NCBI GenBank assembly: GCA_026315105.1
Contig: CM048750.1
Span: 162,778,549-162,842,548, forward strand
Reading direction: 5' to 3'
Origin: Locusta migratoria
Taxonomy: Eukaryota; Arthropoda; Insecta; Orthoptera; Acrididae
Length of the DNA: 64,000 bases
The position numbers and the translations under genes were made by a program. Position 1 is the first letter of the stretch. The number at the start of each line of letters is the position of its first letter. Under the pieces are notes generated by a model that worked only from the letters and a program-made list of their open reading frames with translations, was not told where the DNA came from and did not search any database. Shown in pieces: positions 45,610 to 55,669 of this stretch.

Positions 45610-46070
45610 AAATAGCATAAGCTAAAATGTATTATATGCGGTTTTGACGTTGTTTTTACTCTTGACACGCTAATGTTCCCAGCGTCCTGCCACTATGATG
45701 CAAAACCAGTAATACTCATGCGAGTTATCAACTGCTTACTTTATGAAAGATATGATGATGGCAGCCTGCTTCTGCAGAAACCGTCAACAATTTTAAAGCG
45801 TTCAGAAAAGCTTATCCAAGACGCAAGGCAACGGGTGGAGGAAATTCTGATTTATAGGACCTCTGTATCCCTTTGCGAAAATGATGTAATACCGTACAAG
45901 AGAATATGAAAATACTTCATACGCCACAAATCTCTGCATTGTTTATAATATCTTCATCTGGTTACAAGTAATATGTTCTGCACTAAAACATCAAGATTCT
46001 AGTGCAGTTCAGATGTGAACTTGAGAATCTCCATAATAGCCTCGAGATGTGGCACGACAACACGTAAATC
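45610..46070. other. unrecognised 78-codon frame in otherwise plain intron sequence
   Basis: The + frame at 45673-45909 (MFPASCHYDAKPVILM..., KRSEKLIQDARQRVEEILIY) has a charged helical-looking end but no family resemblance. It lacks flanking splice sites in a suitable arrangement. Could be a transposon relic. Confidence 0.25.
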
Positions 46071-46071
46071 A

Positions 46072-46161
46072 TTCCGCCGCGGTGGAGTGGACGAACGCTC
46101 TAAGGCGCGTTGCTGCGGAGCACACGGTTGATCCCCGTCGGAGGTTCGAGTCCTCCCTCGG

Positions 46162-46218
<57 letters not shown>

Positions 46219-46230
46219 TGTGTGTGTGGG

Positions 46231-46272
<42 letters not shown>

Positions 46273-46345
46273 TGTATGTGTGTGTGTGTTTTTGTCCTTA
46301 GATTAGTATAAGTAGTTTGCAAGGCGAGGGAATAATAACCACAGT
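46072..46345 (+). mobile_element. tRNA-like SINE with an internal expanded (GT)n
   Basis: Head CGCCGCGGTGGAGTGGACGA, B box GAGGTTCGAGTCC, then about 128 bp of GT repeat (46163-46290) where other copies have GTGTGTGTGTTTGTCC, then the tail CCTTAGATTAGTATAAGTAG. Short ATCATTC repeats flank it. Confidence 0.88.
46163..46290. repeat. (GT)n microsatellite grown inside a SINE
   Basis: GT array with a few interruptions (TTTG, GGGCAT, CTTGTA). It lies exactly at the short GT tract of the SINE. Confidence 0.95.
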
Positions 46346-46395
46346 AGACATTTGACATCATTCACTTCGATAATTAAGTATATCGGAGACAATAA

Positions 46396-46576
46396 TGGGT
46401 CTAAAGCATCTCGCTGAGGAGCGCGCGGTTGCTCGCCGTGGAGGTTCGAGTCCTCCCTGGGGCATGGGTGTGTGTGTTTGTCCGTAGGTTAGTTTATCTA
46501 GGTTTAAGTAGTTTGTAAGTTACGGACTGATGACCACGCAGTTTGGTCCGATAGATTTACAGACATTTGAACATTT
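46396..46576 (+). mobile_element. 5'-truncated SINE (GGAGTAGCC subtype)
   Basis: Starts GGGTCTAAAGCATCTCGC, without the A box; B box and tail complete. Near-TSD GAGACAATAA / GAGACGATAA. Confidence 0.88.
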
Positions 46577-46579
46577 TTT

Positions 46580-47195
46580 TGAGACGATAACGCCTACACA
46601 GTCGCAGGTCGACAACCCGCCTTACAGTGCCACCATGCACATCCAGCAGTGGTGTACTATGCAGGCGTCCAACGGGTAAATGTTTTAGCTTTTCAAAATA
46701 CATCTGAAAATAAAGTTCGGAGAATAGTCCCATAACATGAACTTAGATGAACTATGAACTACAGATCCCTCACTGTCCTTCGAAATAGTCATGTGCCATA
46801 ACTATGGACCGCTGAAATCTGCGATAAATTTTCTGGAAATTTTGTATGAATTCGTCCTTTGGGATGGTGTTCAAAAGCCTCGTTATGTTTCGTTGGATGA
46901 GAGGAATATCGTAAAATATCTTTCATTTGAAAGCAAGTGAGAGTCGAGGGACTAAGAAGAAGTCTGGAGGATTAAGATCTGGCGCGTTAGCACGCCGTCT
47001 CGCAGCGTCTTCTGTGGACCGGCTGTTGCAGCGTTCGGGCGGAGAAGCCCGCGCCGCGACGTCTGGGGTTCAAAGCAGAGACTGCCAGTTGTAGTGCTGT
47101 GTGTCCTACCTACGCAGCTGCTTGTCGGCCATGCTCGGAACCACTAGAGTCGGATGCCGTGGTGACAGTTGACCTCTTGATACAGGTGGCATGAT
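46580..47195. other. no gene recognised (intronic)
   Basis: Mixed-composition sequence, possibly an old transposon on the minus strand, but no motif I can name. Confidence 0.3.
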
Positions 47196-47206
47196 TGGCA
47201 CTAGAG

Positions 47207-47402
47207 TTCAAATGTTTGTAAATCTATCGGACCAAACTGCGTTGTCATCAGTCCGTAGCTTACAAACTACTTAAATCTAGGTAAACTAACCTAAGGACAA
47301 CACACACACCCATGCCCCAGGGAGGACTCAAACCTCCAGGGCGAGCAACCGCGCGCTCCGCAGCGAGACGCTTTAGACCGCTCGGCTACTCCACCGCGGC
47401 TA
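47207..47402 (-). mobile_element. tRNA-like SINE (GGAGTAGCC subtype)
   Basis: Reverse copy with a 9-bp TSD GCACTAGAG (47198-47206 and 47403-47411). Full length. Confidence 0.92.
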
Positions 47403-47849
47403 GCACTAGAGTGCTAGCTCATCGGCGCATGGATTTTACAAAACCAACCAATGAAGACTGAGCTGGCCTCATGCAGAAACCATATTCAGCGTTGTGAAGA
47501 CGGTAGACAGCGGTTCACTACCTCCCGGGATGATGGTCAGTTCGAAGCGTAGTAGTCGTTTTCGGACTCCTAGTCTGTACTGTTTACGACATAAGCTGAA
47601 TAGATACATTAGATCATTGTATCGACAACTACTATCCTGAGAATCTTTGATTTCAAAGACCAAGTGACTACACTTCTAAAAGAGGGAGTTTATATACAGA
47701 ATCGGCTGTATCTATGCCGTATGGAACGGTTCGTAATGACCGAATGTCCCCTACTTGTGAGTGCAGCGTTCACTGAATCAGCCATTTAAACGCTGACGTA
47801 TACTCGATCTTATTCACTGTTGTGACAGAATTACATGTAGTTATGAAAT

Positions 47850-47990
47850 GGCCGTGGAAGGTCGAGTCCTCCCTGGGGCATGGGTGTGTGTGTTGTCCTT
47901 AGGTTAGTTTACCTAGGTTTAAGTAGTTTGCAAGCTACGGAGTGATGACCACGCAGTTTGGTCTGATAAATTTACAAACATTTGAACTTT
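47850..47990 (+). mobile_element. 5'-truncated SINE
   Basis: Starts at the B-box region (GGAAGGTCGAGTCCTCC) and keeps the whole tail to CAAACATTTGAAC plus a T-run. AGTTAT occurs at both flanks. Confidence 0.87.
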
Positions 47991-48034
47991 TTTTTTTTTT
48001 TGAAGTTATAAAAAGTTTACAAGCTGATGAATAT

Positions 48035-48038
<4 letters not shown>

Positions 48039-48087
<49 letters not shown>
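48039..48087. repeat. (CT)n microsatellite
   Basis: Uninterrupted CT array. Confidence 0.95.
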
Positions 48088-48091
<4 letters not shown>

Positions 48092-48339
48092 TGGTCGTCT
48101 GTCGCAGATAACAGACTGCTGACTAGGCTTCCAACTTGCCGACGCAGCGTATGCTGTCTTCACGAACGACTGCCGTCTCATTTATGACAGCTTAGCATGG
48201 CTGACGATCGCCTGAGCAATCTGATTTTAACAAGATTCCCTGTCACAATTTTGCATGGTGGTTCCTAATAAGAGTAGACTGTGAATGTAGACTTTCTCGG
48301 CGGATTTCGATGAGGAAATCTTCTCGGCTTGACAACCGA

Positions 48340-49060
48340 GTCAGTGTCTCGTTATCTGGCAACGTTCGGCAAGTTTCCTACTTGCCATCTTCAGGCGAAG
48401 TGTCGGGTTCATGTCCTGTCCGGGTCTATATAGCCGCTGGACCAGCATTCTCCTTAGACATACAGCGCAGGACAGGCCAATCAGACATGCGCGGAAACGG
48501 TGCCGAGGTGCGTGGAGGGGCCGGAGGGGGGGGGGGGGGCGGGTAGCCACGCCCGGTGGTGGGGGGTACTCGCGGCAAATCTCCCGGCGTCTCGTCCTGG
48601 TGTGGCCTGTTTATTCCATCCGACGCTGCCGTCGTGTGCGCGTCGATGCGCTCTCGTCGGAATCTTGCCAATACTGCGTCCCAAGGGGTGCTGAGGTGGA
48701 AACCGCTGTCACGATTCACCACGTTGTACTTATCTCCATTGCTTGTTTAGAGTCCCCGAAGCCATTCGCTCGACACAGCAACTTGGTGTTCTCAAACTGA
48801 CACGTGTGACTCAGGCTGAGGCTGTGTTCTGCTACTGCAGATTTCTCAGTCTGTCCTAAGCGAACGCTTCTGACATCTTCCGAGACGCGATATGTCTGCC
48901 CCACATTCACAGGAAATTCTGTAGTCCCCTGCGTTCTGAATCTCATTTTGTCTTTCATAGAGTCCAGCATATTCTTGATTCTGGCTGGGGGCCGGAAGAT
49001 GTTCTTGTATTCTTCTTCTTAAGTATCCCTGCAATCTTTGCCGTGGGCGGCACAGCATAT
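48340..49060 (-). mobile_element. second Penelope-like element fragment (GIY-YIG region and 3' end)
   Basis: On the minus strand, in shifting frames: RTSSGPQPESRI-like linker, MKDKMRFRTQGTTEF, VNVGQTYRVSEDVRS, LGQTEKSAVAEHSLS, FENTKLLCRANGFGDS and then RDSGFHLSTPWDAVLARFR. The KSAVAEH and W-D-x-V-L blocks match those of the element at 29.3 kb. A hammerhead-like motif with a perfect GGCAAGT/ACTTGCC stem follows at 48361-48394, same strand. Confidence 0.78.
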
Positions 49061-49603
49061 GGGAAGAACGCTAGGCGTTTGTTGTCCTCCTCTTCCTTAG
49101 ATACTTATGCTACCAGGGTCATTGCAAAATTTGGTGATATACATCTCAGTAAATTAGCTTACTACGCGTATTTTCATTCACTACTTTCATATGGGATCTT
49201 ATTCTGGGGCAATTCAACATTGAATAAAAAAGTATTCATTGCACAAAAGCGTGTAATCAGAATAATTGCTGCAGCCGACCCAAGATCATCCTACAGACAT
49301 TTATTTAAGGATCTAGGGATCCTTACTGTAGTCCACAAAATATATATTCACTAAGGAAATTTGTTATGAACATTCTGACCAATTCAAAAGTAATAGCAGT
49401 GTGCATAGCTACAACACTAGGAGAAAGGCTGATATTCACTGTTCAAGATTACATCTAACTTCGGCATAGAAAGGGTTGAATTATGCTGCCACGTTTCTAA
49501 ACAAACGTAAGTACATGGAGGCTCAAAATAAGGTAGAAGAATCATTACAAAAACAATCAAGAGAAAATGATAGTACTTACATACAATTCTGGTATAAGGC
49601 TTA
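49060..49603 (+). mobile_element. Jockey-type LINE, 3' end of ORF2
   Basis: Frame 49043-49354 reads LSKLAYYAYFHSLLSYGILF, WGNSTLNKKVFIAQKRVIRI and YRHLFKDLGILTV. Beyond a frameshift: SSVHSYNTRRKADIH, SRLHLTS, GLNYAATFLNKRKY and YIQFWYKA-stop, the standard C-terminus of this LINE type. RT core absent. Confidence 0.8.
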
Positions 49604-50143
49604 ACACAAAGAGCAAAAGAGGGTAAATTACAATTAACAGATGCATGCGTATAAATATATGTAACTATTCAAGTGACATATGCCAGGGTGGCTTTGTCGC
49701 GTTACTTGTGCTGATCGTAAGTGAACAACGCCGATAGGTGACGCCAGCGTAGGTGTACACACACATGCCAAAGAACATATTATACAAAACTATTATAATG
49801 ATATAGATTTGGCTAACATAGGTACAGCGGAAGTAAGCTTACTTATTATCAACACAGATGACAAAAATACAAACAGAGTTTAAAATAAAATATAATAACA
49901 GAAGCTCATAAGTGTGTTGCCAAAGGTATGCAAATCGAACATCGGTTACAGCCATAAATTAAGAGGCCATATGCGCCTGCGCAAAGTCATAAACCATACC
50001 AAGGTGCCTTCCAATGGCTACAGTACAAACAGATAGTACACCTATGAAGAAACTAGCGAACAGTTTGTGACAACAATACGTAAAGTTATACAATCACATA
50101 GTCAGGAATAATATTAACAAAAACAAATATTGCTTACACAAAA

Positions 50144-51033
50144 CCTTTACATATATATAAAGCAGAGTGCCCGTATGTTTGTTTGTGTGTATGTGTTGCA
50201 TACAAATCTACAGTTTTGTTCCAATCTTTATGAAATTTTGTACAGGTAAGCTTCAATCCATGAGGACGGTCGTCGTAAGTCCAAGAATCACGTACGATAC
50301 ATAGTTCATGAGATATGACGTCATAAACAGAGAGATTCGCGAAAAACTGCTGCACTTAGCGACAATACTGCTCATTTTCTCCTAAACCACTGGGGCGATT
50401 TCAACCAAATTTGGTAGAAACATTCCTTACCGAGAGGTAACAATTTCTGCAGGGTTAAGAATCACGAACGGCACATGGTTCAGAATATATGACGTCATAA
50501 ACATTAGGAATCGGAAAAAAACTGCCACTTAATGCGGCGAGACTTTATAACACTATATGAAAATTAGAGTAGTTAGCTACTTGCAACAAACTTTAAACAC
50601 AATTTCAAACTTTTATTGGACTTTTCCTCGCTGACAGCCATAGGAAAATGATGAAAGGAAAAAAGTTTCTCGCTTACTACTTTTCCGCTGTTTATGGAGT
50701 AAAACTATGACATTCACTATGACGCTACAATTTATTATTTGTACACTACAAATTGTAGCCGCAGTAAATTTTACAGACAAGTATATAGTTGAATGCACCT
50801 TCTACATTGTATCACAGTACGACACGTAGTTCATGAGATATGAACACATAAACAGTAACGTTCATGGAAAACCGCCCCCATCAAGCACCAAGTTTTAATC
50901 TATTACTTCTTTAATACTAATTGTATTCCTAAGAGATTTTACATACATACAGCACTTATACAAATGAATATATACCTGAAAAACGACATAAATAAATAAA
51001 TAAATACCCGGGCAAAGCCGGGTTTTCAGCTAA
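50144..51033 (+). mobile_element. Helitron-like non-autonomous element
   Basis: AT-rich left end (TATATATAAAGCAGAGTG), a diverged body with repeated GAGATATGACGTCATAAAC and TTTCAACCAAATTTGGTAG phrases, and a right end with hairpin ACCCGGGCAAAGCCGGGTT a few bases before CTAA (CTRR pattern). No TSD seen. The family call rests on the 3' hairpin plus CTRR. Confidence 0.55.
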
Positions 51034-51404
51034 ATATAATTCTTAAATAAAATAAGAGGGGTAAGGACAAGATAAGTCAAAACTTAAAATGTGTCTTACA
51101 TAGAAATGCGATACAAAAACAGGTCACACACAAAATAGGAACAGTAACAACAAGCCACGCAAATAGCAAAATGAGTTATAACAGAAGTGCAAATCTAAAT
51201 TCAGTTTTTTTTTACCGTTGATGTTTTGTATCAAGAAGGAAGAGTTGATTGAGCTAAATAAAGAACGTTTAGCTCGTGTAACTTCGGTAGTAGTGAAAAT
51301 GGGCTGATTGAACTGGTCGCAGTAATGCATATGAGGATTACCACTGTACTAGTGTACTTATGTTGAAAAGTTACATTTGATAATGAATATGAAGGTGAAG
51401 CAAT

Positions 51405-51612
51405 GCATTAAAATTTGTGACGCGGCCAGAAATCGAACCCTGACCTCCATGCTTACTAGGCAGACGTCTTACAGTTAGACCACGGCACCACTAACGGTTA
51501 AGGCGCCTCGGAATTAGTGATACGGTGGTCTAACGGTAAGACGTCTGCATAGTAAGCATGAAGGTATGGGTTCGATTCCCGGACGCATCACAAATTTTAA
51601 TTCATTGATGCA
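51405..51612. mobile_element. head-to-head pair of tRNA-like repeats (palindrome)
   Basis: Left arm (minus-strand tRNA-like, GGCCAGAAATCGAACCC ... TGCTTACTAGGCAGACGTC) mirrors the right arm (GACGTCTGCATAGTAAGCAT ... GGTTCGATTCCC). Outer ends AATGCATTAAAATTTGTGAC and TCACAAATTTTAATTCATTG also match. A 40-bp centre separates them. Confidence 0.78.
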
Positions 51613-51709
51613 TCTTCATATCCAATGAAATAAATCGCAAACTGCGATCACTTATGGTTTCACTGTACTATGTTTCGATGTAATACCAATGTGCGGCGAA
51701 TGATAATTT

Positions 51710-51785
51710 GTGTCCGGCCGGGATTCGAACCCGGGATCTCCTGCTTACTAGGCAGACACGTTGACCACTCCGCCACCGAGGACAC
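51710..51785 (-). tRNA. tRNA-like head with AGT anticodon loop
   Basis: Acceptor GTGTCC/GGACAC, anticodon stem TCTGC/GCAGG around loop CTAGTAA, T arm CCGGG-TTCGAAT-CCCGG. Part of the palindromic repeat, so most likely a SINE head. Confidence 0.35.
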
Positions 51786-51960
51786 AGTGACCAACCCGAC
51801 TGCAGAGGACTCTTCGCTGCACGTCTCCCGCCAGACCCAAATCTCCATTCGCCACACTGTCTCTCACCTGTTATCACAGCCAGATTTGGGTCTGGTGGGA
51901 GACGTGCAGCGAAGAGTCCTCTGCAGTCGGTTTGGTCCCTGTGTCCTCGGTGGCGAAGTG

Positions 51961-52378
51961 GTAATGATGCCAAAGCCATGTTTTAAAAGAAGCTCTGCAA
52001 TCCTGGGTCTGAACAGGAGAGATATTAGACTCGTGGTTGGATTGCTGACAGGCCATGGGAATTTCAAAAAACACCTACGTACAATGGGAATAACAGAAGA
52101 GGAACCTAAGTGTAGGATCTGTGATGACGGTGATGAAACTGCATCACATCTAATCTTCGAATGCATTGCATTGGAGAGTAAAAGGCACAGAATATTTGGG
52201 ACAACCAGACCCAAAGAAATTGTGTCTAGTAAAGAACTGGTAAAGGGACTCCTTGCACTGTTCAAGGGCATTGGTTGGCTTTACTAGATATACAGGGAGC
52301 GATACCGCACAATGGGCAGTGGCGGGTTGGACCAAGACTGTTTTGGCTTCCCTGGAAAAATCAATCAATGAATCAATC
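51961..52378 (+). mobile_element. R1/Jockey-type LINE 3' end inserted in a tRNA-like head
   Basis: The frame ending at 52287 reads DIRLVVGLLTGHGNFKKHLR, MGITEEEPKCRICDDGDETA and SHLIFECIALESKRHR: the C-terminal RNase H/zinc-like block (LTGH ... C-x2-C ... H ... C) of R1/Jockey-type LINE proteins. The 3' UTR ends in an ATCA-repeat tail (about 52,357-52,378). Confidence 0.8.
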
Positions 52379-52674
52379 AAGCAGGAGATCCCGGGTTCGA
52401 ATCCCGGCAAGGCACAAATTTTCATTCACCACACATTGGTATTACATCTAAACCTAGTACAGTGAAGCCATAAGGGATCGCAATTTGCGATTTATTTTAT
52501 TAAAAATGAACGCCGTAACGTCGTCAAAAACATATAATTCATATTCAATGTCTTGGACATATTCGAGACGAAAGCTGTCTGAGGGTTTCTTAATTTATAT
52601 TTAAATTGATAATTCCATTTGAGTGTTAGCATTGGCTTTATTTTTCACAGGAGTGACGCTGTGGTGTGTTGCAG

Positions 52675-52802
52675 GGTGCGAGGGCCGCAGCCCTCTGCTG
52701 CTGGGCAAGCTGAAGCGCTTCCTCAGCACGCTGGTGCAGTTCGGCTCCGACATCGGCCCAGACACCGGGGACCGCGTGCGCGCGCTCGTCCTCTCGCTGG
52801 TG
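52675..52802 (+). CDS. nvy: nervy/MTG-family NHR1 (TAFH) domain exon
   Basis: 128-nt exon after a GTTGCAG acceptor, closed by GTCAGT; entered in phase 1, left in phase 0. It encodes about 43 residues: a short CEGRSPLLL lead, then [17 protein letters not shown] and [11 protein letters not shown]. The K-L-K-R-F-L-x-T-L-x-Q-F-G-x-D-I ... G-x-R-V-R-x-L-V-L-x-L-V pattern is the first half of the NHR1/TAFH domain of MTG8/ETO and Drosophila Nervy, the surface that binds E-protein activation domains. The rest of the domain (the EEFHxKLQEATNFPLR part of the family) and NHR2-4 are not seen in the remaining 11.2 kb, so the next intron is long. A 3.76-kb hAT element starts only 94 bp past the donor. TAF4 and relatives also carry TAFH, but the match and the Pro-rich preceding exon favour the MTG/nervy branch. 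Confidence 0.82.
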
Positions 52803-53378
52803 GTCAGTATACATACTTCACAACAATGCTCATCTACTTGTCACAACCTTGAACTAAAACTATATCCCACTTGAAAACAACTCATCTACTTTCAATTAGA
52901 GTTGGGCAACACGATTCTTTTACGGGGATCGATTCCTGCGATTCAATACCACATTGTGAATCGATTCCAACAATTCGTTCACGGCTCTTTATAGTCTGCA
53001 ATGGCACGATTCTTACAGAATGCCAAGACGTTTTACGCATGACAAATCACGTAAACAATGGCGTTGATTGCATCGCAATATTCCAATTACATCCCGAGAC
53101 ATTGCAACGCGAAATTGACGCTTGAAAAACCCGAAATGCACAGCTAGCGCACGTCCTGAGGCTCAGGCGTGAACCCCATGCTGCCCGTAATAGCGATGTG
53201 ATTGACATGCGTAATCACACTTCCATACTTACCAAGAGGTCCGAAACTAATAATACGGTCTGCTGCCATCAAGTCTCATAAGCACACAATGGTTTCCCTC
53301 TTCCACGTTTTATGTGTCTACGTACACAGTATGAACCAGTACCGATCGGTATACACCGGTCAGGTTATCTTATTTACC

Positions 53379-53598
53379 AAAAAAAAAAAAAAAAAAAAAA
53401 AAAAATTCAAATGTTTGTCAAGCTTATGGGACTTAACTACGGGGTCATCAGTCCCTAAACTTACAAACTACTTATGAACTAGCTTATACAAAAGACGGCA
53501 CAAATATCCATGCCCGTAGGTGGAATCGAACCCCCAACAGTAGTGGCCGTGCAGACCGTGACTGGCTCGCCGCAGTACGCTCGGCCACCGCGGCCGCC
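53379..53598 (-). mobile_element. tRNA-Leu-like SINE with a 27-nt homopolymer tail
   Basis: Reverse copy; the A-run at 53379-53405 corresponds to a T-run after CATTTGAA on the SINE strand. Head GGCCGCGGTGGCCGAGCG complete. Diverged B box GGTTCGATTCC. Confidence 0.88.
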
Positions 53599-53904
53599 AA
53601 GACTCATAGATAAAGCAAAAGAGTGTCACTGAAATAATAATGTAGCGTTGGGTACCGTTCCATACACGAAAAAACTGCCGCATCGTGGAATTATTAGGTA
53701 AAAAAGACACTGAATTACTGTGCTCAGAGGATAGGGTAGCTTGTTTCACCGGTGGACAGCAAAGAACTTTCCAAATATGTTTGTAATATTCCTACAACGT
53801 GAATTCAAGTACAGTAGACAAAATAATTTTGTAGATCGAAATTTATTCGCAAAATTGGATTTCTCTGAGCTCCACTGCATCTGACATAAATCTACTAACA
53901 TGCG

Positions 53905-54340
53905 AAAATTTGTGGGACTCGAACACAAATGTCCTGCATTTTGCGAATGCTCACCTTACCATTTGCCTCTCCGAGAGCTACTGCAAGACCAATTCAAACT
54001 TTCGTATGCCACACTGTATGTACTATAAGCAGCTACTCTATTCTATACCAAATTTAGTGTAGCTGAGAGATATTGACTTAATTGAATAAATTTCGATCAA
54101 AAAGTCACCATATAGAAAATTAAACAAGCCAAAGTCAGGTAATGACAATATAAAATTGCTTCATTCTCCCTGGATGGGAATTCAGTATAAACAACGAGCA
54201 CAAATAGATTTGCCGGTAATACATGTAAGTGTGGAATACGAAAGATTGAATCGTTCCTGGAATCGTGTACGGATAGCCAAATGGTAAGGCGACCTCTCAA
54301 CAAAAGCGGAAAATATCGATCCGGCCCAAAGTTTCGTACG
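53905..54340. repeat. possible tRNA-derived repeat
   Basis: A minus-strand tRNA-like stretch at 53,912-53,980 (GGGACTCGAACACAAATGTC, GCTCACCTTACCATTTG) and a plus-strand A-box-like GGATAGCCAAATGGTAAGGC at 54,273 suggest a head-to-head arrangement as in the other tRNA-box palindromes, but the arms are too diverged to trace. Confidence 0.35.
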
Positions 54341-54720
54341 TCACCATCTGGTGGTACATCTATAAGAAATATAATGGAGCAGACAAAATCTTTTGTGCCA
54401 GTAAATTTTGATCTAAAAGATATCTAACTCTGTGAGTTATGACTTGTTAATAACATTGAATCCCACATTGTGAATCGATTCCAACAATTCGTTCGCGCTT
54501 CTTTATAGTCTGCAATGGCACGATTCTTACATAATGCGAAACGTTTTACATCCTACTCATAGATGTCAATACATGTCTGTGTCATGGGTGTTGGAATTCG
54601 TACCTTGTGAATCTATTCCTACGATTCCTTCGTGATTCTCTCTGGTCTACGACGGTACGATTCATACAGAATGTCAGAAAGGGGACAATATGGGTATCGG
54701 ATATTTGTGTTTTTTATATA

Positions 54721-55654
54721 CATGCTGTTACAAAAAGGTACGCCAAACTTTCTGGAAACATTCCTCACACACAAAGAAAGAAAATATGTTATGTGGACTT
54801 GTGTCCGGAAACGCTTAATTTCCATGTTAGAGCTCATTTTAGTATTTACGCATGAGGCTTCATTCCAACGTGATCAAATTGTAAATTTTCACAATCAATA
54901 TGCGTGGGCTGACGAGAATCCGCACGCAATTGTGCAATCACGTCATCAACACAGACTTTCTGTGAACGTTTGGGCAGGAATTGTTGGTGATGTCGTGATT
55001 GGGCCTCATGTTCTTCCACCTACGCTCACTGGAGCACGTTATCATGATTTCATACGGGATACTCTACCTGTGCTGCTAGAACATGTGCCTTTACAAGTAC
55101 GACACAACATGTGGTTCATGCACGATGAAGCTCCTGCACATTTCATTCGACGTGTTCGTACAGTCTCAACAACAGATTCGGTGACTGATGGATTGGTAGA
55201 GGCGGACCAATTCCATGGCCTTCACGCTCTCCTGACCTCAACCCTCTTGACTTTCATTTATGTGGGCATTTGAAAGCTCTTGTCTACGCAACCCCGGTAC
55301 CAAATGTAGAGAGCCTTCGTGCCCGTATTGTGGACGACTGTGATACAATACGCGGTTCTCCAGGGCTGCATCAGCACATCAGGTATTCCATGCGACGGAG
55401 GGTGGATGCATTTATCCTCGCTAACGGAGGACACTTTGCACCTTTCCTGTAACAAAGGGTTTGAAATAACGCTGGTACGATCTGTTGTTGTGTGTTTCCA
55501 TTCCATGATTAATGTGATTTGAAGAGAAGTAATAAAATGATCACTAAAATGGAAATTAAGCGTTTCCGGACCCATGTCCACATAACGTATTTTCTTTCTT
55601 TGTGTGTGAGGAATGTTTCCTGAAAGTTTGGCCGTACCTTTTTGTAACACCCTG
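54721..55654 (+). mobile_element. Tc1/mariner-superfamily transposon, sister of 12325-13198
   Basis: TA-flanked; inner end block GTTACAAAAAGGTACG and CATTCCTCACACACAAAG inverted at the right end (TACCTTTTTGTAACACCCTG). Transposase pieces: FTHEASFQRDQIVNFHNQ (first-Asp site with D changed to H), SVNVWAGIVGDVVIGPHVLP, FMHDEAPAHFIRR, then after a frameshift LKALVYATPVPNVESLRAR and SMRRRVDAFILANGGHFAP. Internally deleted and inactive. Confidence 0.85.
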
Positions 55655-55669
55655 TATATTGTGCGTAAA

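Larger units (their letters stand above)
51639..52490. mobile_element. head-to-head tRNA-like SINE pair, one head split by a LINE
   Basis: Outer arms (51,639-51,710 and 52,413-52,490) share CACTTATGG, ACTGTACTA and AATACCAATGTG as reverse complements. Inner arms (51,780-51,843 and 51,889-51,948) share CAGAGGACTCTTCGCTGCAC and AGACCCAAATCT. The left unit has an entire tRNA-like head (51710-51785, minus). The right unit head is cut after GGTGGCGAAGTGG and resumes at 52,379 with AGCAGGAGATCCCGGG. Confidence 0.8.
39830..52674 (+). other. intron between the two nervy exons (12,845 bp)
   Basis: Bounded by GTCAGT at the 5' end and GTTGCAG at the 3' end. It joins a phase-1 exon end to a phase-1 exon start and keeps the frame open. 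It is filled with SINEs in both orientations, a Helitron-like repeat, a Penelope fragment, a Jockey-type LINE tail and tRNA-box inverted repeats; no further exon was recognised inside it. Confidence 0.7.

Noticed and set aside
46049..46361. Long Cys-Val and His-Thr frames on both strands
   Set aside because: Artefacts of the GT array inside a SINE.
48411..48800. 129-codon + strand frame
   Set aside because: Antisense to the Penelope-like C-terminal region, which has clear family blocks on the minus strand.
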